DNA from: Rhodocyclaceae bacterium
GTDB lineage: Bacteria > Pseudomonadota > Gammaproteobacteria > Burkholderiales > Rhodocyclaceae
Reading direction: 5' to 3'
DNA length: 64,000 nucleotides
NCBI GenBank assembly: GCA_030682175.1
Contig: JAUXOM010000111.1
Location: 1 to 64,000 of the forward strand
Shown: piece after piece, positions 49,068 through 62,620 of the stretch
Layout of the letters: every line of letters begins with the position of its first letter
How positions within the stretch are numbered: the first letter of the stretch is position 1
Program-made: the position numbers and the translations under genes
Notes under the pieces: model-generated
What the model was told of the DNA's origin: nothing
Databases searched by the model: none
What the model saw: the letters and a program-made list of their open reading frames with translations, nothing else

Positions 49068-49602
49068 CGATCATCCGTTCTATCTCGGCCAGCGGCGGCA
49101 ATTCGGACAGGCTGCGCAGGCTCAAGTCATCAAGAAACTTTCTGGTGGTGGCATACAGCGCCGGTCGGCCGGGTGAATCGCGGTGGCCGACAGTATCCAC
49201 CCAGCCGCGGCCTTCCAGCGTCCTTATTATGTTGGGCGACACCGCAACGCCACGAATATCCTCGATGTCCCCGCGCGTGACCGGCTGACGATAGGCAATG
49301 ATCGCCAGCGTTTCCATGACGGCCCGTGAATACTTCTGCGGCTTTTCGTTCTTCAGCCGGTCGAGAAAGCCCTGATACTCCGGGCGCGTCTGAAAGCGCC
49401 AACCCGACGAGAGTTGCACCAGTTCCACGCCGCGGTCCGCCCAGTCGCGGCGCAAGTCGTCCAGCAGCGTACGCCAGGTATCGTCGTCGAACGGCTCATC
49501 GAACAGTTTCTTCAGTTCGGCCAGCGACAGCGGCTCGACCGCCGCCAGCAGCGCCGTTTCAAGGACGCGCTTGAAGTCTTCAGGTTTGTAAAGTTGCAGC
49601 AT
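48919..49602 (-). CDS. scpB: Segregation and condensation protein B
   Basis: Winged-helix partner of ScpA in the SMC condensin; 227 residues. [60 protein letters not shown] and [19 protein letters not shown] are conserved. The last 50 residues are acidic and disordered and lie over the rluB 5' end. It overlaps scpA by 23 bases. Confidence 0.95.
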   Translation of the reverse strand: MLQLYKPEDFKRVLETALLAAVEPLSLAELKKLFDEPFDDDTWRTLLDDLRRDWADRGVELVQLSSGWRFQTRPEYQGFLDRLKNEKPQKYSRAVMETLAIIAYRQPVTRGDIEDIRGVAVSPNIIRTLEGRGWVDTVGHRDSPGRPALYATTRKFLDDLSLRSLSELPPLAEIERMIDAKPDETPATPENEIAASPAQSDGQPISEVGASENNSAQSDAFSGANPN

Positions 49603-50443
49603 TGCTCAATTTTACATAGATGGGCGCCAGCGCCTCGCTCTGGGTCAGTTCGACGAGGCGCTCGCGCGACAATTCGAGGATGGCCAGGAAGCTCACCACC
49701 AGGCTGGACAGCGTGCTGTGCTCGCCGCCCGCTTCAAACAGGTCGTCGAAGACAACGTAGTTGTGTCCCTGCAGGCGGCGCAGGATCAGCCCCATGTGTT
49801 CGCGCACCGAAAGCTCCTCGCGCCGGATGCGATGATGCTGGTGCATCTTGGCCTGGCGCATTAGCGCCAGCCAGACCACCTGCAAATCATTCACGCTAAC
49901 CTCCGGCGCGCGTTCGGCAACCTTCTCGGCGATCCAGACCGATGCCCACTCATAGTCGCGATGCACCTGCGGCAGGGCGTCGAGCTTGGCGGCCGCCTGC
50001 TTGATGCGCTCGTATTCCATCAGGCGGCGCACCAGTTCGGCACGCGGATCTTCCGGCTCGCCGCCGTCGGTTCGGGGTGGGCGCGGCAACAGCATGCGCG
50101 ATTTGATCTCGATCAGCATCGCCGCCATCAGGAGGTAGTCGGCAGCCAGTTCGAGGTTGGTGCGCCGCATCGCCTCGACATATACGAGATATTGCGCGGT
50201 CAGCGGCGCCATCGGAATATCGAGGATGCTCAGGTTGGCCTTGCGGATCAGATACAGCAGCAGATCGAGCGGCCCCTCGAAGGCGTCAAGAATTATCTCC
50301 AGCGCATCGGGCGGAATGTAGAGATCGCGCGGCATCTCCGGCATCGGTTCGCCATAGAGTTTGGGGATATGCGGATGCTCGTCCGCCTGGAGCGCCGTCC
50401 CACCAGCGCCGACTTTTGCATCGGCAAGTTCTACTGTCATCAT
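49580..50443 (-). CDS. scpA: Segregation and condensation protein A
   Basis: Kleisin subunit bridging the SMC heads; 287 residues. [38 protein letters not shown] and the C-terminal [20 protein letters not shown] are diagnostic. Residues 10-17 (KVGAGGTA) are encoded by an R1 repeat in an N-terminal extension of about 50 residues before the kleisin domain. ATGA overlap with the upstream thioesterase. Confidence 0.95.
   Translation of the reverse strand: MMTVELADAKVGAGGTALQADEHPHIPKLYGEPMPEMPRDLYIPPDALEIILDAFEGPLDLLLYLIRKANLSILDIPMAPLTAQYLVYVEAMRRTNLELAADYLLMAAMLIEIKSRMLLPRPPRTDGGEPEDPRAELVRRLMEYERIKQAAAKLDALPQVHRDYEWASVWIAEKVAERAPEVSVNDLQVVWLALMRQAKMHQHHRIRREELSVREHMGLILRRLQGHNYVVFDDLFEAGGEHSTLSSLVVSFLAILELSRERLVELTQSEALAPIYVKLSNAATLQT
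50393..50417 (-). repeat. R1 repeat inside the scpA 5' end
   Basis: Minus-strand full copy (CTGGTGGGACGGCG form) beginning 26 bases after the scpA ATG, read as KVGAGGTA. Confidence 0.85.
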
Positions 50444-50925
50444 GACACCGTATACGCCGCCGTACCCACCGCGATCAGGGCGTGCTGGTCATTGAACAGT
50501 TCCATGCGCGTCACGGCCACCTTGTTGCCGGTGCGCAGCGGAAAACCGCGCGCGAGAAACCACTCACCCGTTCCGGGTCGCAGATAGTCAATGCGCAGAT
50601 CGATGGTGCCGATGCGGGCAAAGCGCTCCATCACCTCGGCCACCGGCTTGCCCTTCAGCTTTTGCTGCACGCCGAGGAAGGCCACCAGGCCTCCGATGAC
50701 ATCGAGCACCGATGAGATCACGCCGCCATGCAGGATATTGCGGATGTAGTTGCCGACCAGTTCCGGCCGCATGTCGAAGCGCAATTCCGGCTGGTCATGA
50801 TGCAGCGACAACAACTCGATGCCGAGAATCCGGTTGAACGGCATGCGCTCGAAAAAGCTCGCGCGGATGATGGCAAGCAGTTCCGCTTCATCGGCGCCGG
50901 GGTCGGTTGCGGTGATTTGTTTCAC
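50440..50925 (-). CDS. yigI: YigI-like acyl-CoA thioesterase
   Basis: Hot-dog-fold thioesterase, 161 residues, close to E. coli YigI along its length: MPFNRILGIELL, VGNYIRNILHGGVISSVLDV, RIGTIDLRIDYLRPGTGE and RTGNKVAVTRMELFND. E. coli YigI acts on medium/long-chain acyl-CoA. Joined to trpS and scpA by ATGA overlaps. Confidence 0.88.
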   Translation of the reverse strand: MKQITATDPGADEAELLAIIRASFFERMPFNRILGIELLSLHHDQPELRFDMRPELVGNYIRNILHGGVISSVLDVIGGLVAFLGVQQKLKGKPVAEVMERFARIGTIDLRIDYLRPGTGEWFLARGFPLRTGNKVAVTRMELFNDQHALIAVGTAAYTVS

Positions 50926-52124
50926 GAATAGTCGAGTCCGATGGCCTCGCGCACGTCGCGCATGGTCTCCTGCGCGAGCCGTCTGGCTTTCTCGCAGCCA
51001 TCGGCAATGATGTTCTTGACCAGTTGCGGATCGTCTTCGTACGCGCGCGCGCGCTCACGCATCGGCTCCTGTTCCTTCAGGATTTGTTCAATGACCGGCT
51101 GTTTGCATTCGATGCAGCCAATGCCGGCCGAACGGCAGCCCTGTTGCACCCAATCCCTGACCTCGTCGTTCGAATAGATCTGGTGAAACTGCCAGACAGG
51201 GCACTTGTCGGGATCGCCGGCATCGGTGCGCCGCACCCGTTGCGGGTCGGTCTGCATGGTACGGATCTTCTTGGTAATCGACGCCGCGTCTTCGCGCAGG
51301 GCAATCGTGTTGCCGTAGGACTTCGACATTTTCTGGCCGTCCAGTCCGGGCATGCGCGAAGCATGGGTCAGCAATGCATCCGGCTCGGCAAGAATCATCT
51401 TGCCACCCCCTTCGAGATAGCCGAACAGCCGTTCGCGGTCACCATAGGACAGGCTTTGCGCCTCGTCCAGCACGGCATGAGCCTGTTCAAGCGCCGCCTC
51501 CTCGCCCTTCTCCTGGTAGCGAGTGCGCAATTCCTTGTACAGCTTGGCGCGTTTGCTGCCGAGCTTTTTTACCGCCTCGATCGCCTTCTCTTCGAAGCCC
51601 GCTTCGCGCCCGTAGAGATGATTGAAGCGGCGCGCGATCTCGCGGGTAAATTCGATATGCGGTACCTGATCATCACCCACCGGCACCTTGTCGGCACGGT
51701 AGATGAGGATGTCGGCCGCCTGCAGGAGCGGATAGCCAAGGAAACCATAGGTCGTCAAGTCCTTGTGACTGAGTTTTTCCTGCTGGTCCTTGTAGGTTGG
51801 CACGCGCTCCAGCCAGCCCAGCGGCGTCATCATCGACAGCAGCAGATGCAATTCCGCATGCTCCGGCACTCGCGACTGGATGAAGATGGTGGCCTGGGCG
51901 GGATCGACGCCGGCGGCGAGCCAGTCGACCACCATGTCCCAGGTATTCTGGGTAATGGTGCCCGGCTCGTCATAGGCCGTCGTCAGCGCGTGCCAGTCGG
52001 CGACGAAAAACAGGCAAGGGTATTCGTGCTGCAACTTCACCCAGTTGGCCAGTACCCCGTGGTAGTGGCCCAGATGCAGACGCCCGGTGGGGCGCATGCC
52101 GGAGAGAACCTTTTCGACGAACAT
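50922..52124 (-). CDS. trpS: Tryptophanyl-tRNA synthetase, long form with Cys-cluster motif
   Basis: Class I synthetase of 400 residues (common TrpS is ~330). HIGH variant GRLHLGHYHG and KMSKS at QKMSKSYGN are intact. The C-terminal part has C-x21-C-x6-C-x2-C (from DKCPVWQ to GCIECK), close to the C-x22-C-x6-C-x2-C that binds a [4Fe-4S] cluster in Thermotoga TrpRS. Two bases separate it from the upstream M50 protease gene. Confidence 0.95.
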   Translation of the reverse strand: MFVEKVLSGMRPTGRLHLGHYHGVLANWVKLQHEYPCLFFVADWHALTTAYDEPGTITQNTWDMVVDWLAAGVDPAQATIFIQSRVPEHAELHLLLSMMTPLGWLERVPTYKDQQEKLSHKDLTTYGFLGYPLLQAADILIYRADKVPVGDDQVPHIEFTREIARRFNHLYGREAGFEEKAIEAVKKLGSKRAKLYKELRTRYQEKGEEAALEQAHAVLDEAQSLSYGDRERLFGYLEGGGKMILAEPDALLTHASRMPGLDGQKMSKSYGNTIALREDAASITKKIRTMQTDPQRVRRTDAGDPDKCPVWQFHQIYSNDEVRDWVQQGCRSAGIGCIECKQPVIEQILKEQEPMRERARAYEDDPQLVKNIIADGCEKARRLAQETMRDVREAIGLDYS

Positions 52125-52126
52125 AA

Positions 52127-52774
52127 TCAGAGGAAGAACAGACCTTTAATGAGAGAGAAATAGACCCGCAGCAGCGGTGTCAGGATAGTTTCGAGCACCC
52201 CCAGAAACAGGAGGGCGAGCAGAATAGGAAAGCCATAGCGCTCCAGCTGCGCAAACCGCCAGGCGAGCGCCGGTGGCAGCAGGCTCACGGCAATCCGCCC
52301 GCCATCGAGCGGCGGGAGAGGCAGCAGGTTCAGCAGCATCAATATCCCATTGATATTGATTCCGGCGCGCGCCATTTCCGCCAGCGGCAGACTATACGCA
52401 TTCTCCGGCATCACCACCGCCAGTTTCAACAGCGCAGCCCACATCAAAGCCATGAAAAGGTTCGCCCCCGGCCCGGCGGCGGCGACCCAGAACATGTCCT
52501 GCTTGGGTCTGCGGAGTTGGCCAAAATTGACCGGCACCGGCTTGGCCCAGCCGAACAGAAACGCACCCTTGCTGAAAAACAGGATCAGGGCCGGCACCAG
52601 CAAGGTACCCACCATGTCGACATGCTTGATCGGATTGAGCGTGATGCGCCCCATCTGCCATGCAGTCGGATCGCCGAAGTGACGTGCCGCGTAGCCGTGA
52701 GCTGCCTCGTGCAGGGTGATGGCGAAGATCACCGGCAGGGCGTAGATCGCCAGCGTCTGGATAAGATTTTCCAT
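52127..52774 (-). CDS. Site-2 protease family (M50) membrane protein
   Basis: Membrane metalloprotease-like protein, 215 residues, about five helices. Zinc motif HEAAHG (HExxH, about residue 22) and the distal LLNLLPLPPLDGGRI motif are intact, while no PDZ domain is present, as in the small SREBP-S2P-like group. Substrate unknown. It lies upstream of trpS and after an R3 repeat, as commonly seen in betaproteobacteria. Confidence 0.88.
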   Translation of the reverse strand: MENLIQTLAIYALPVIFAITLHEAAHGYAARHFGDPTAWQMGRITLNPIKHVDMVGTLLVPALILFFSKGAFLFGWAKPVPVNFGQLRRPKQDMFWVAAAGPGANLFMALMWAALLKLAVVMPENAYSLPLAEMARAGININGILMLLNLLPLPPLDGGRIAVSLLPPALAWRFAQLERYGFPILLALLFLGVLETILTPLLRVYFSLIKGLFFL

Positions 52775-52796
52775 AAGACCCGGATTTTAGCCTCTC

Positions 52797-52890
52797 GCCG
52801 GGCCGCCCCAAGAGAGGCGCCGCCCCCCCGTCACCGCTTCGGGTGATTTCATGGGGGGCGGCGAGCCGATGTTGCGAGCGTGGGGGGCCA
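52797..52890 (-). repeat. R3 operon-internal repeat, long form (yciO-like/M50)
   Basis: Starts immediately after the Sua5/YciO-like stop with ATGGCCCCCCACGCTCGC and ends GGGGCGGCCCGGC, 22 bases before the protease start. Closest relative is the 43.2-kb copy. Confidence 0.85.
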
Positions 52891-53526
52891 TTATTCGACT
52901 GCCAGCCCGAAAGGCTTCAGTGGCCCGCAACCCGCCCTGATCAGTTCGGGAACCCCGCCTACCAGGTTGATCACGGTAGTCATGCCCCTGCCGCAAGGGC
53001 CGGCGTCAATCACCACGTCGATCAGCTTGTCGAGTCGCTCACGAATCTCCCCGGCATCGCACAAGGGCTCGCTATCTTCGGGCAGGATCAGCGTCGAACT
53101 CAGAATCGGTTCGTTGAGTTCAGCCAGCAGCGCCAGTACCACCGGATTATCCGGCACGCGCAGCCCGATGGTCTTGCGCTTGGGATGCAGCACGCGGCGC
53201 GGCAACTCCTTGGTGCCTTCGAGAATGAAGGTGTAGCTGCCTGGCGTGGCCGCCTTGAGCAAGCGGTATTGCACGTTATCCACCCGTGCATAGGTCGCAA
53301 TCTCCGACAGGTCACGGCACATCAGCGTGAAATGGTGACGCTCATCCACGGCGCGAATGCGGCGGATGCGTTCCAGCAGGGCGGCATCGCCGATATGCCC
53401 ACCCAAGGCATAGGCCGAGTCGGTCGGAAATGCCGCCAGGCCGCCCTTGCGCATGATTTCCGCCGCCTGGGCGATCAAGCGCGGCTGCGGATTTTTAGGG
53501 TGGATTTGCAGTAATTCCGTACTCAT
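52891..53526 (-). CDS. Sua5/YciO/YrdC-family protein (YciO-like)
   Basis: 211 residues; nucleotide-binding YrdC-fold with GGLAAFPTDSAYALGGHIGD, KPTxx-type core replaced by ERHHFTLMCRDL, GSYTFILEGTKELPRRVLHP and SSTLILPED. This is the YciO branch rather than TsaC, whose threonylcarbamoyl-AMP role should not be assumed. ATG overlaps the PHP gene stop as TAATG. Confidence 0.87.
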   Translation of the reverse strand: MSTELLQIHPKNPQPRLIAQAAEIMRKGGLAAFPTDSAYALGGHIGDAALLERIRRIRAVDERHHFTLMCRDLSEIATYARVDNVQYRLLKAATPGSYTFILEGTKELPRRVLHPKRKTIGLRVPDNPVVLALLAELNEPILSSTLILPEDSEPLCDAGEIRERLDKLIDVVIDAGPCGRGMTTVINLVGGVPELIRAGCGPLKPFGLAVE

Positions 53527-54365
53527 TACCAGGCCTCCCAAACAGGCGTCAGATCGGGGGGCAACTGCACCATGCGGCCGAGATCGATATAACTTTCTCC
53601 CGGCCCGTGAAAATCCGAGGCGCGCGAGGCAAGAAAACCAAACTCGCGGGCTATCCCCGCGAATTCGCGTACCTCGGCCTCGGTGTGGGAACCGGAAACC
53701 ACCTCGATACCCTGTCCGCCAAGCGCCTTGAAAGCCACAAAAAGTTCGCGCCGCTCGGCCGGGGTCAGTCGGTACCGCGCCGGATGGGCAATCACTGCCA
53801 CCCCACCGGCCATCCTGATCCAGTCCAGCGCATCGGAAAGTTCCGCCCAGGCATGGCTGACATAGCCGGGCTTGCCTTTCGCGAGCCAGTGCTCGAATAC
53901 GGTCTTGATGTCGCGCGCAAAACCACGTTCAACGATGTAGCGGGCGAAATGGGAACGTGAAATCAACGCCGGGTTGCCGACAAACTTGAGCGCTCCGGCA
54001 TAGGCATCATCGATACCCACCTTCGCCAGTTCCGCGGCCATCAGTTCGGCTCTTGCATCACGCCCGCTGCGCACCCGGGCAAGTCCGGCGATCAGTTCGG
54101 GATGGCGTTCATCGAAGTTGAGTCCGACAATATGCACGGTCTGGTCATCACCCCAGGACACCGAAATCTCGGTGCCGGTCACGAAGCGGATGCCCAAGGC
54201 TGCTGCGGCTTGTCGCGCCGCCTCCAGACCACCAATCTCGTCATGGTCGGTCAGCGCCAGCAGGTCGACGCCGTTCGCCTTGGCGCGTTCCACCAGTGCG
54301 GCGGGCGACAGCAAACCGTCGGACACGTTCGAATGGCAATGCAGGTCGGCGTTGAGGGGTTTCAT
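53526..54365 (-). CDS. PHP-domain phosphoesterase (YciV/RNase AM type)
   Basis: 279 residues with the PHP metal sites NADLHCHSNVSDG, LLALTDHDEIGG, GTEIS, VAVIAHPARY and RASDFHGPG. E. coli YciV hydrolyses 3',5'-nucleoside bisphosphates and 5' RNA ends; the same reaction is likely. Start at MKPLNADLHCH (54365). Pairing with yciO is widespread in proteobacteria. Confidence 0.88.
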   Translation of the reverse strand: MKPLNADLHCHSNVSDGLLSPAALVERAKANGVDLLALTDHDEIGGLEAARQAAAALGIRFVTGTEISVSWGDDQTVHIVGLNFDERHPELIAGLARVRSGRDARAELMAAELAKVGIDDAYAGALKFVGNPALISRSHFARYIVERGFARDIKTVFEHWLAKGKPGYVSHAWAELSDALDWIRMAGGVAVIAHPARYRLTPAERRELFVAFKALGGQGIEVVSGSHTEAEVREFAGIAREFGFLASRASDFHGPGESYIDLGRMVQLPPDLTPVWEAW

Positions 54366-54387
54366 GGGTGATTGGCCAAGGTGGGGA

Positions 54388-55259
54388 TCAGGACAACTTA
54401 TCCAGCGCACGCAGATAAGCGGCAAACTCAACCCCTACCTCGGGGTGACGCAGTGCGTATTCAACGGTGGCCTGCAAATAACCCAGCTTGGAGCCACAAT
54501 CATAGCGCACCCCTTCATAGCGATAGGCCAGCACCTGCTGTTCGGAGAGCAATGACGAGATGGCATCGGTCAATTGAATTTCACCGCCGGCGCCGGCACG
54601 CACATTCTTCAGATGGTCGAAGATGCGCGGCGTCAGGACATAGCGGCCAACCACGGCAAGTGTCGATGGCGCCACGTCCGGACTGGGCTTCTCGACAATG
54701 GCACTGATTTGTTCGACGCGTTCGGCGAGCGGCCGCGCAGCGACGATGCCATAGCTGGCGGTATCCGCGCGCGGCACATCCTGCACGCCCAGCACCGAGC
54801 ACCGGTAATAGTCGTAGGCATCCACCATCTGTTTCATCACCGGCGTGCCGTTATCCAGCAGATCGTCGGCCAGCAGCACGGCGAAGGGTTCGTCGCCGAC
54901 AACCGGCTGGGCGCACAGCACCGCATGACCCAGCCCCAGCGCCTCGGACTGCCGCAGGTAAATGCAGTTGATATTCCGGGGCAGCAGGTTCTTCACAAAT
55001 TCCAGCAACTCGGTCTTGCCGCGCCGCTCCAGTTCGTTTTCCAGTTCGTAGGCCTTGTCGAAATGATCCTCGATGGCGCGTTTGGAACGACCAGTGACGA
55101 AGATCATGTCGGTGATGCCCGCCGCCACCGCCTCTTCCACGGCGTACTGGATCAGTGGCTTGTCGACGATGGGCAGCATCTCCTTGGGACTGGCCTTGGT
55201 TGCCGGCAGGAAGCGCGTGCCCATGCCCGCGACAGGAAAAACGGCTTTGGTTACACGCT

Positions 55260-55263
<4 letters not shown>
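54388..55263 (-). CDS. galU: UTP-glucose-1-phosphate uridylyltransferase
   Basis: Makes UDP-glucose for envelope and exopolysaccharide synthesis; 291 residues. [20 protein letters not shown] is the nucleotide-binding motif, with [28 protein letters not shown] and [11 protein letters not shown]. The ATG overlaps the ORF6N gene stop by ATGA, with AAGGG inside that gene as ribosome-binding site. Confidence 0.96.
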
Positions 55264-58938
<3,675 letters not shown>

Positions 58939-58992
58939 TTCACCTCCGCCAATCCAATGCAGTCCCGCTGCCGGAACGCTGCGCGCCTGGAG

Positions 58993-61900
58993 TCATCCTC
59001 TTCCCCAGGCCGGGGCCGGGGAAGTAAGCGTTTCCTCGGTCATGCGCAATGCCTCTTCGATATCGACAGCCACCACGCGCGACACGCCTTGTTCCTGCAT
59101 GGTGACACCAATCAACTGTTGCGCCATTTCCATGGTGATCTTGTTGTGCGTGATAAAGACGAACTGGGTATGGCGCGACATGCGCTTGACCATCTCGCAA
59201 AAACGCACGGTGTTCGAATCGTCGAGGGGCGCATCCACTTCGTCGAGCATGCAGAACGGGGCCGGGTTCAACTGGAACAGCGCGAACACCAGCGCGATGG
59301 CTGTCAGCGCCTTCTCGCCGCCCGACAACAGGTGGATGGTCGAATTGCGCTTGCCCGGCGGCTGCGCCATGATCTGGATGCCGGCATCGAGGATTTCCTC
59401 GCCGGTCAGGATCAGTCTGGCCTCGCCGCCGCCGAACAGTTCCGGGAACAGGGTGCCGAAATGGCGATTGACCGATTCGTAGGTCTCCTGCAACTGCTCG
59501 CGGGTTTCCCGGTCGATGCGGCGGATGGCGTCTTCCAGCGTACCGATCGCGGTAGCGAGGTCTGCCGACTGTTCGTCGAGGTAGCCCTTGCGCTCGCGGG
59601 CAGTCGACAGTTCTTCAAGCGCCGCCAGGTTCACCGGGCCCAGCACTTCGATCTCGGCGGCAATCCGGGCAATATCGCCCTGCAGGGCGCTGTCCCGCAG
59701 GCCCGGCGTCAGTTCGGCAGCCAGCGCGGCCTCGTCCTCCGGACTGACCACGTGCGCCTCGGCGAGGCGCTCCTGATATTGCTCGACGTTCAACTGTGCG
59801 GCCTGCTGCTTGAGCTTCAGGTCGTTGATCCTCTCGCGGGCCGGCTGCAAGCCCTGTTCGAGTTTGAGCCGTTCCTCATCCAGCGTGCGCAACTGGCTGG
59901 CAGCAACTTCCAGCGCATTGCGCCGTTCCGCCAGCGCCGACTCTTGAATGCCGCGCTGCGCCAGTGCCGCTTGCAACTGCTCCTGGATCACCGCATCGCT
60001 GATGGCCGCCAGATCTTGTTGGGCCACGGCGCGATCGGCAGCCGCCTGTTCCAGCTGTTTCTTCGCCGTTGCGGCGGCGCGCGCATTATCGGCCAGCTTG
60101 GAGTGACATTCCTTCTCGGAGAATCCGGCATCCTGTGCCTCGCGGGCCAACTGATGTTCCAGCGCACGCGCTTCGCGCATCGCGGTGTCGCGCTGGCGCT
60201 GCAGTTCCAGCGCTTCTTCCATGCGCGCGCGGGCCGCGGCCAGCGCTTCACGGCACCTGACCGCCTCGTCTTCGGCGCCGGCGAGCGCCGCCTTTTCCTC
60301 TGCCTCGACCCGCACGATTTCGGCCAGCTCGCGCGCGATCTGGCCGGCGCGTTCGTCGTGGCGGGCCTGGGCCTGCGTGAGCTTGAGCGCCTCGACCTGT
60401 GCCGCATGCAGGCGCTGCTGCGCTTCCTGTAGCACGCGCCGCGTTTCGGACAGGCCTTGTTGACCGGCGGCAACCGCCCGCTCGGCCTCCGTCTGCGTCT
60501 CGCGCGCCAACATCTCGGCATCTTCCAGGGCGGCGATCCGCACGGCCAGTTCATCGATCTCGCGCTGCCGTTCAATCACCCCATGGGTGCGCACATCGGG
60601 CGAATAGAGCGTCAACCCGGCAGGTGTCGCCAGATGGCCGGCACGATTCACGCGCCATCCAGGACCGGAGGTCAGCGCAGCATCACTATCGACCACCCGC
60701 ACATCGCCGAGCCATTCGTCGAGCACCACCACCCACTGCGAATTGAGGCAGCGCACATGGGCACGCAGGCTGTCGGCAGGAATGACGGCGGCGGCACCTT
60801 CGCGACACAGTGCCAGCGCAAGGGTGGCGGGCGGCGGGGCGGCCAGCGCCCGTTGCAGGGTATCGGCATCGCCCGGCACGGCCATCAGCCGCTCGCGCAG
60901 CACGGCCTCGACCGCGGTTTCCCAGCCCGGATCGACCTGGATCGCGCGCCAGAGCGGCTGGGCATCGGCCAGTCCCATGTCTTTCAGCCAGCCGGACAAA
61001 TCGCCGCCCCGGCCGACGCTCCGCTGCAACTGGGCCAGGGCATCGTGACGCGCGCGCGCCGTCGTGACATCGCGGTGGGCTGCCTGCATGGCCTCGCGGG
61101 CGCTGCGCAATGCCGCCTCCAGCGTCGGTTGCTTCATCTGCAGGGCAGCAAGGCCTTCCTGCGCCATGTCGAGCGCAATTTCGGCTTGCGCTGCGACTTC
61201 CTGCGCGGTTGCCAGCAGCACGGGGTCGGGCGCAGCCAGACCGGCACTCTCGGCATCCATGCGTTGCCGGCGCTGGGCAAGGTTGTCGAGCGCCCGCACG
61301 GCATGGCCACGATCGGCTTCCGCCAGGCGCAGGCCCTGTTCGGCGGCATTCAGCGCCTTGCGGGCCTCGCTGGCCTGCGCTTCAGCCGCCTTGACGGCAT
61401 CTTCGGCCTCGGGCAGGCGCAGGGCGGCTTCTTCATGGCGGGCAGCCGCCGTGGCGGCGCGTTCGCGGGAATTTTCGAGCAGGGAGCGCCAACGGAAGTC
61501 CTCTTCCTCGACACGCCGCATTTCGCCCGACCAATGCTGCTCCTGCGCATCGAGTTGTGCCAATCGAGCTTCAAGCCTCAGACGGGAATCGCGCAGATGG
61601 GCAATCTCGGATTCCAGCCGCTTGACCTCGGCATTCGCCGAATACATCTCTGCCTGGGCGGCGTGCAGGGCGTCGGAGGTGGTGAAGTGCGCCTCGCGCG
61701 CCTGCTCGACGCGCGCCTCGATGGCGCGCAAGGCAGCGGTTTCGGCCTCGACACGGTTGATCGCCTCGGCTACCAGGCGTTCCAGCTTGAGCGTTTCGGC
61801 CTGCGCATCCTTGCGTTTCTTGAACCAGAGCAGGCTCTGGCGACGGTTCAGCTGCAACTGCAGGTCGCGGTATTGCTGCGCCACCGCGGCCTGACCTTCC

Positions 61901-62544
61901 AGCCGGGTCACCTGATTGCCGAGTTCGCCGCGAATGTCATCGACGCGCGCCAAATTTTCGCCGGCATCTTCGAGGCGGCCCTCGGTTTCCTTGCGCCGTT
62001 CCTTGTATTTCGTGACGCCGGCCGCCTCTTCGAGGAAGAAGCGCAGTTCGTCCGGCTTGGCCTCGACGATGCGCGAAATCATGCCCTGGCCGATGATGGC
62101 GTAGGCGCGCGGTCCCAGCCCGGTACCCAGGAACAGGTCGATCACGTCGCGGCGGCGCACGTGCAGGTTGTTGATGTAGTAGCTGGAATTGCCCTCGCGG
62201 TCGAGGATGCGCTTGACGACGATCTCGGCGTATTGGCTCCACTGGCCGGCGGCACGCCCCTGGGCATTGTCGAAATGGAGCTCGACGCTGGCGCGGCCCA
62301 CTTCCTTGCGGCCGCCCGAGCCCTTGAAGATCACGTCCTGGATCGACTCGCCGCGCAATTCGGACGCCTTGGATTCGCCCAGCACCCAGCGTACGGCATC
62401 GATGATGTTCGACTTGCCGCAACCATTGGGGCCGACCACGCCGGCGAGCTGGTCGGGAAACAATACGACGGTCGGCTCGACAAAGGACTTGAAGCCGGCG
62501 ACTTTGAGCTTGATCAGGCGCACTTGAGGGGGAATTAGCGTCAA
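58993..62544 (-). CDS. smc: Chromosome segregation protein SMC
   Basis: Condensin ATPase of 1183 residues. Walker A GVVGPNGCGKSNIIDAVRWV near the N-terminus, two long coiled coils (about 170-500 and 670-1000), a hinge around 515-640 (VLRERLMAVPGDADTLQRAL), and C-terminal signature LSGGEKALTAIALVFALF with Walker B PFCMLDEVDAPLDD. Acts with ScpA/ScpB encoded 9 kb downstream on the same strand. First gene of the minus-strand series. Confidence 0.97.
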   Translation of the reverse strand: MTLIPPQVRLIKLKVAGFKSFVEPTVVLFPDQLAGVVGPNGCGKSNIIDAVRWVLGESKASELRGESIQDVIFKGSGGRKEVGRASVELHFDNAQGRAAGQWSQYAEIVVKRILDREGNSSYYINNLHVRRRDVIDLFLGTGLGPRAYAIIGQGMISRIVEAKPDELRFFLEEAAGVTKYKERRKETEGRLEDAGENLARVDDIRGELGNQVTRLEGQAAVAQQYRDLQLQLNRRQSLLWFKKRKDAQAETLKLERLVAEAINRVEAETAALRAIEARVEQAREAHFTTSDALHAAQAEMYSANAEVKRLESEIAHLRDSRLRLEARLAQLDAQEQHWSGEMRRVEEEDFRWRSLLENSRERAATAAARHEEAALRLPEAEDAVKAAEAQASEARKALNAAEQGLRLAEADRGHAVRALDNLAQRRQRMDAESAGLAAPDPVLLATAQEVAAQAEIALDMAQEGLAALQMKQPTLEAALRSAREAMQAAHRDVTTARARHDALAQLQRSVGRGGDLSGWLKDMGLADAQPLWRAIQVDPGWETAVEAVLRERLMAVPGDADTLQRALAAPPPATLALALCREGAAAVIPADSLRAHVRCLNSQWVVVLDEWLGDVRVVDSDAALTSGPGWRVNRAGHLATPAGLTLYSPDVRTHGVIERQREIDELAVRIAALEDAEMLARETQTEAERAVAAGQQGLSETRRVLQEAQQRLHAAQVEALKLTQAQARHDERAGQIARELAEIVRVEAEEKAALAGAEDEAVRCREALAAARARMEEALELQRQRDTAMREARALEHQLAREAQDAGFSEKECHSKLADNARAAATAKKQLEQAAADRAVAQQDLAAISDAVIQEQLQAALAQRGIQESALAERRNALEVAASQLRTLDEERLKLEQGLQPARERINDLKLKQQAAQLNVEQYQERLAEAHVVSPEDEAALAAELTPGLRDSALQGDIARIAAEIEVLGPVNLAALEELSTARERKGYLDEQSADLATAIGTLEDAIRRIDRETREQLQETYESVNRHFGTLFPELFGGGEARLILTGEEILDAGIQIMAQPPGKRNSTIHLLSGGEKALTAIALVFALFQLNPAPFCMLDEVDAPLDDSNTVRFCEMVKRMSRHTQFVFITHNKITMEMAQQLIGVTMQEQGVSRVVAVDIEEALRMTEETLTSPAPAWGRG

Positions 62545-62620
62545 AAAGTTGACGCCCGATTATAAACGGTGCGGGCACGTAGAATCCGGCTCTCGCTGTG
62601 CAAAATTCCATGACGTCAAC

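Noticed and set aside
60457-62538. 693-codon open frame opposite smc
   Set aside because: Antisense shadow of smc with low-complexity composition; the smc reading has all ATPase motifs.
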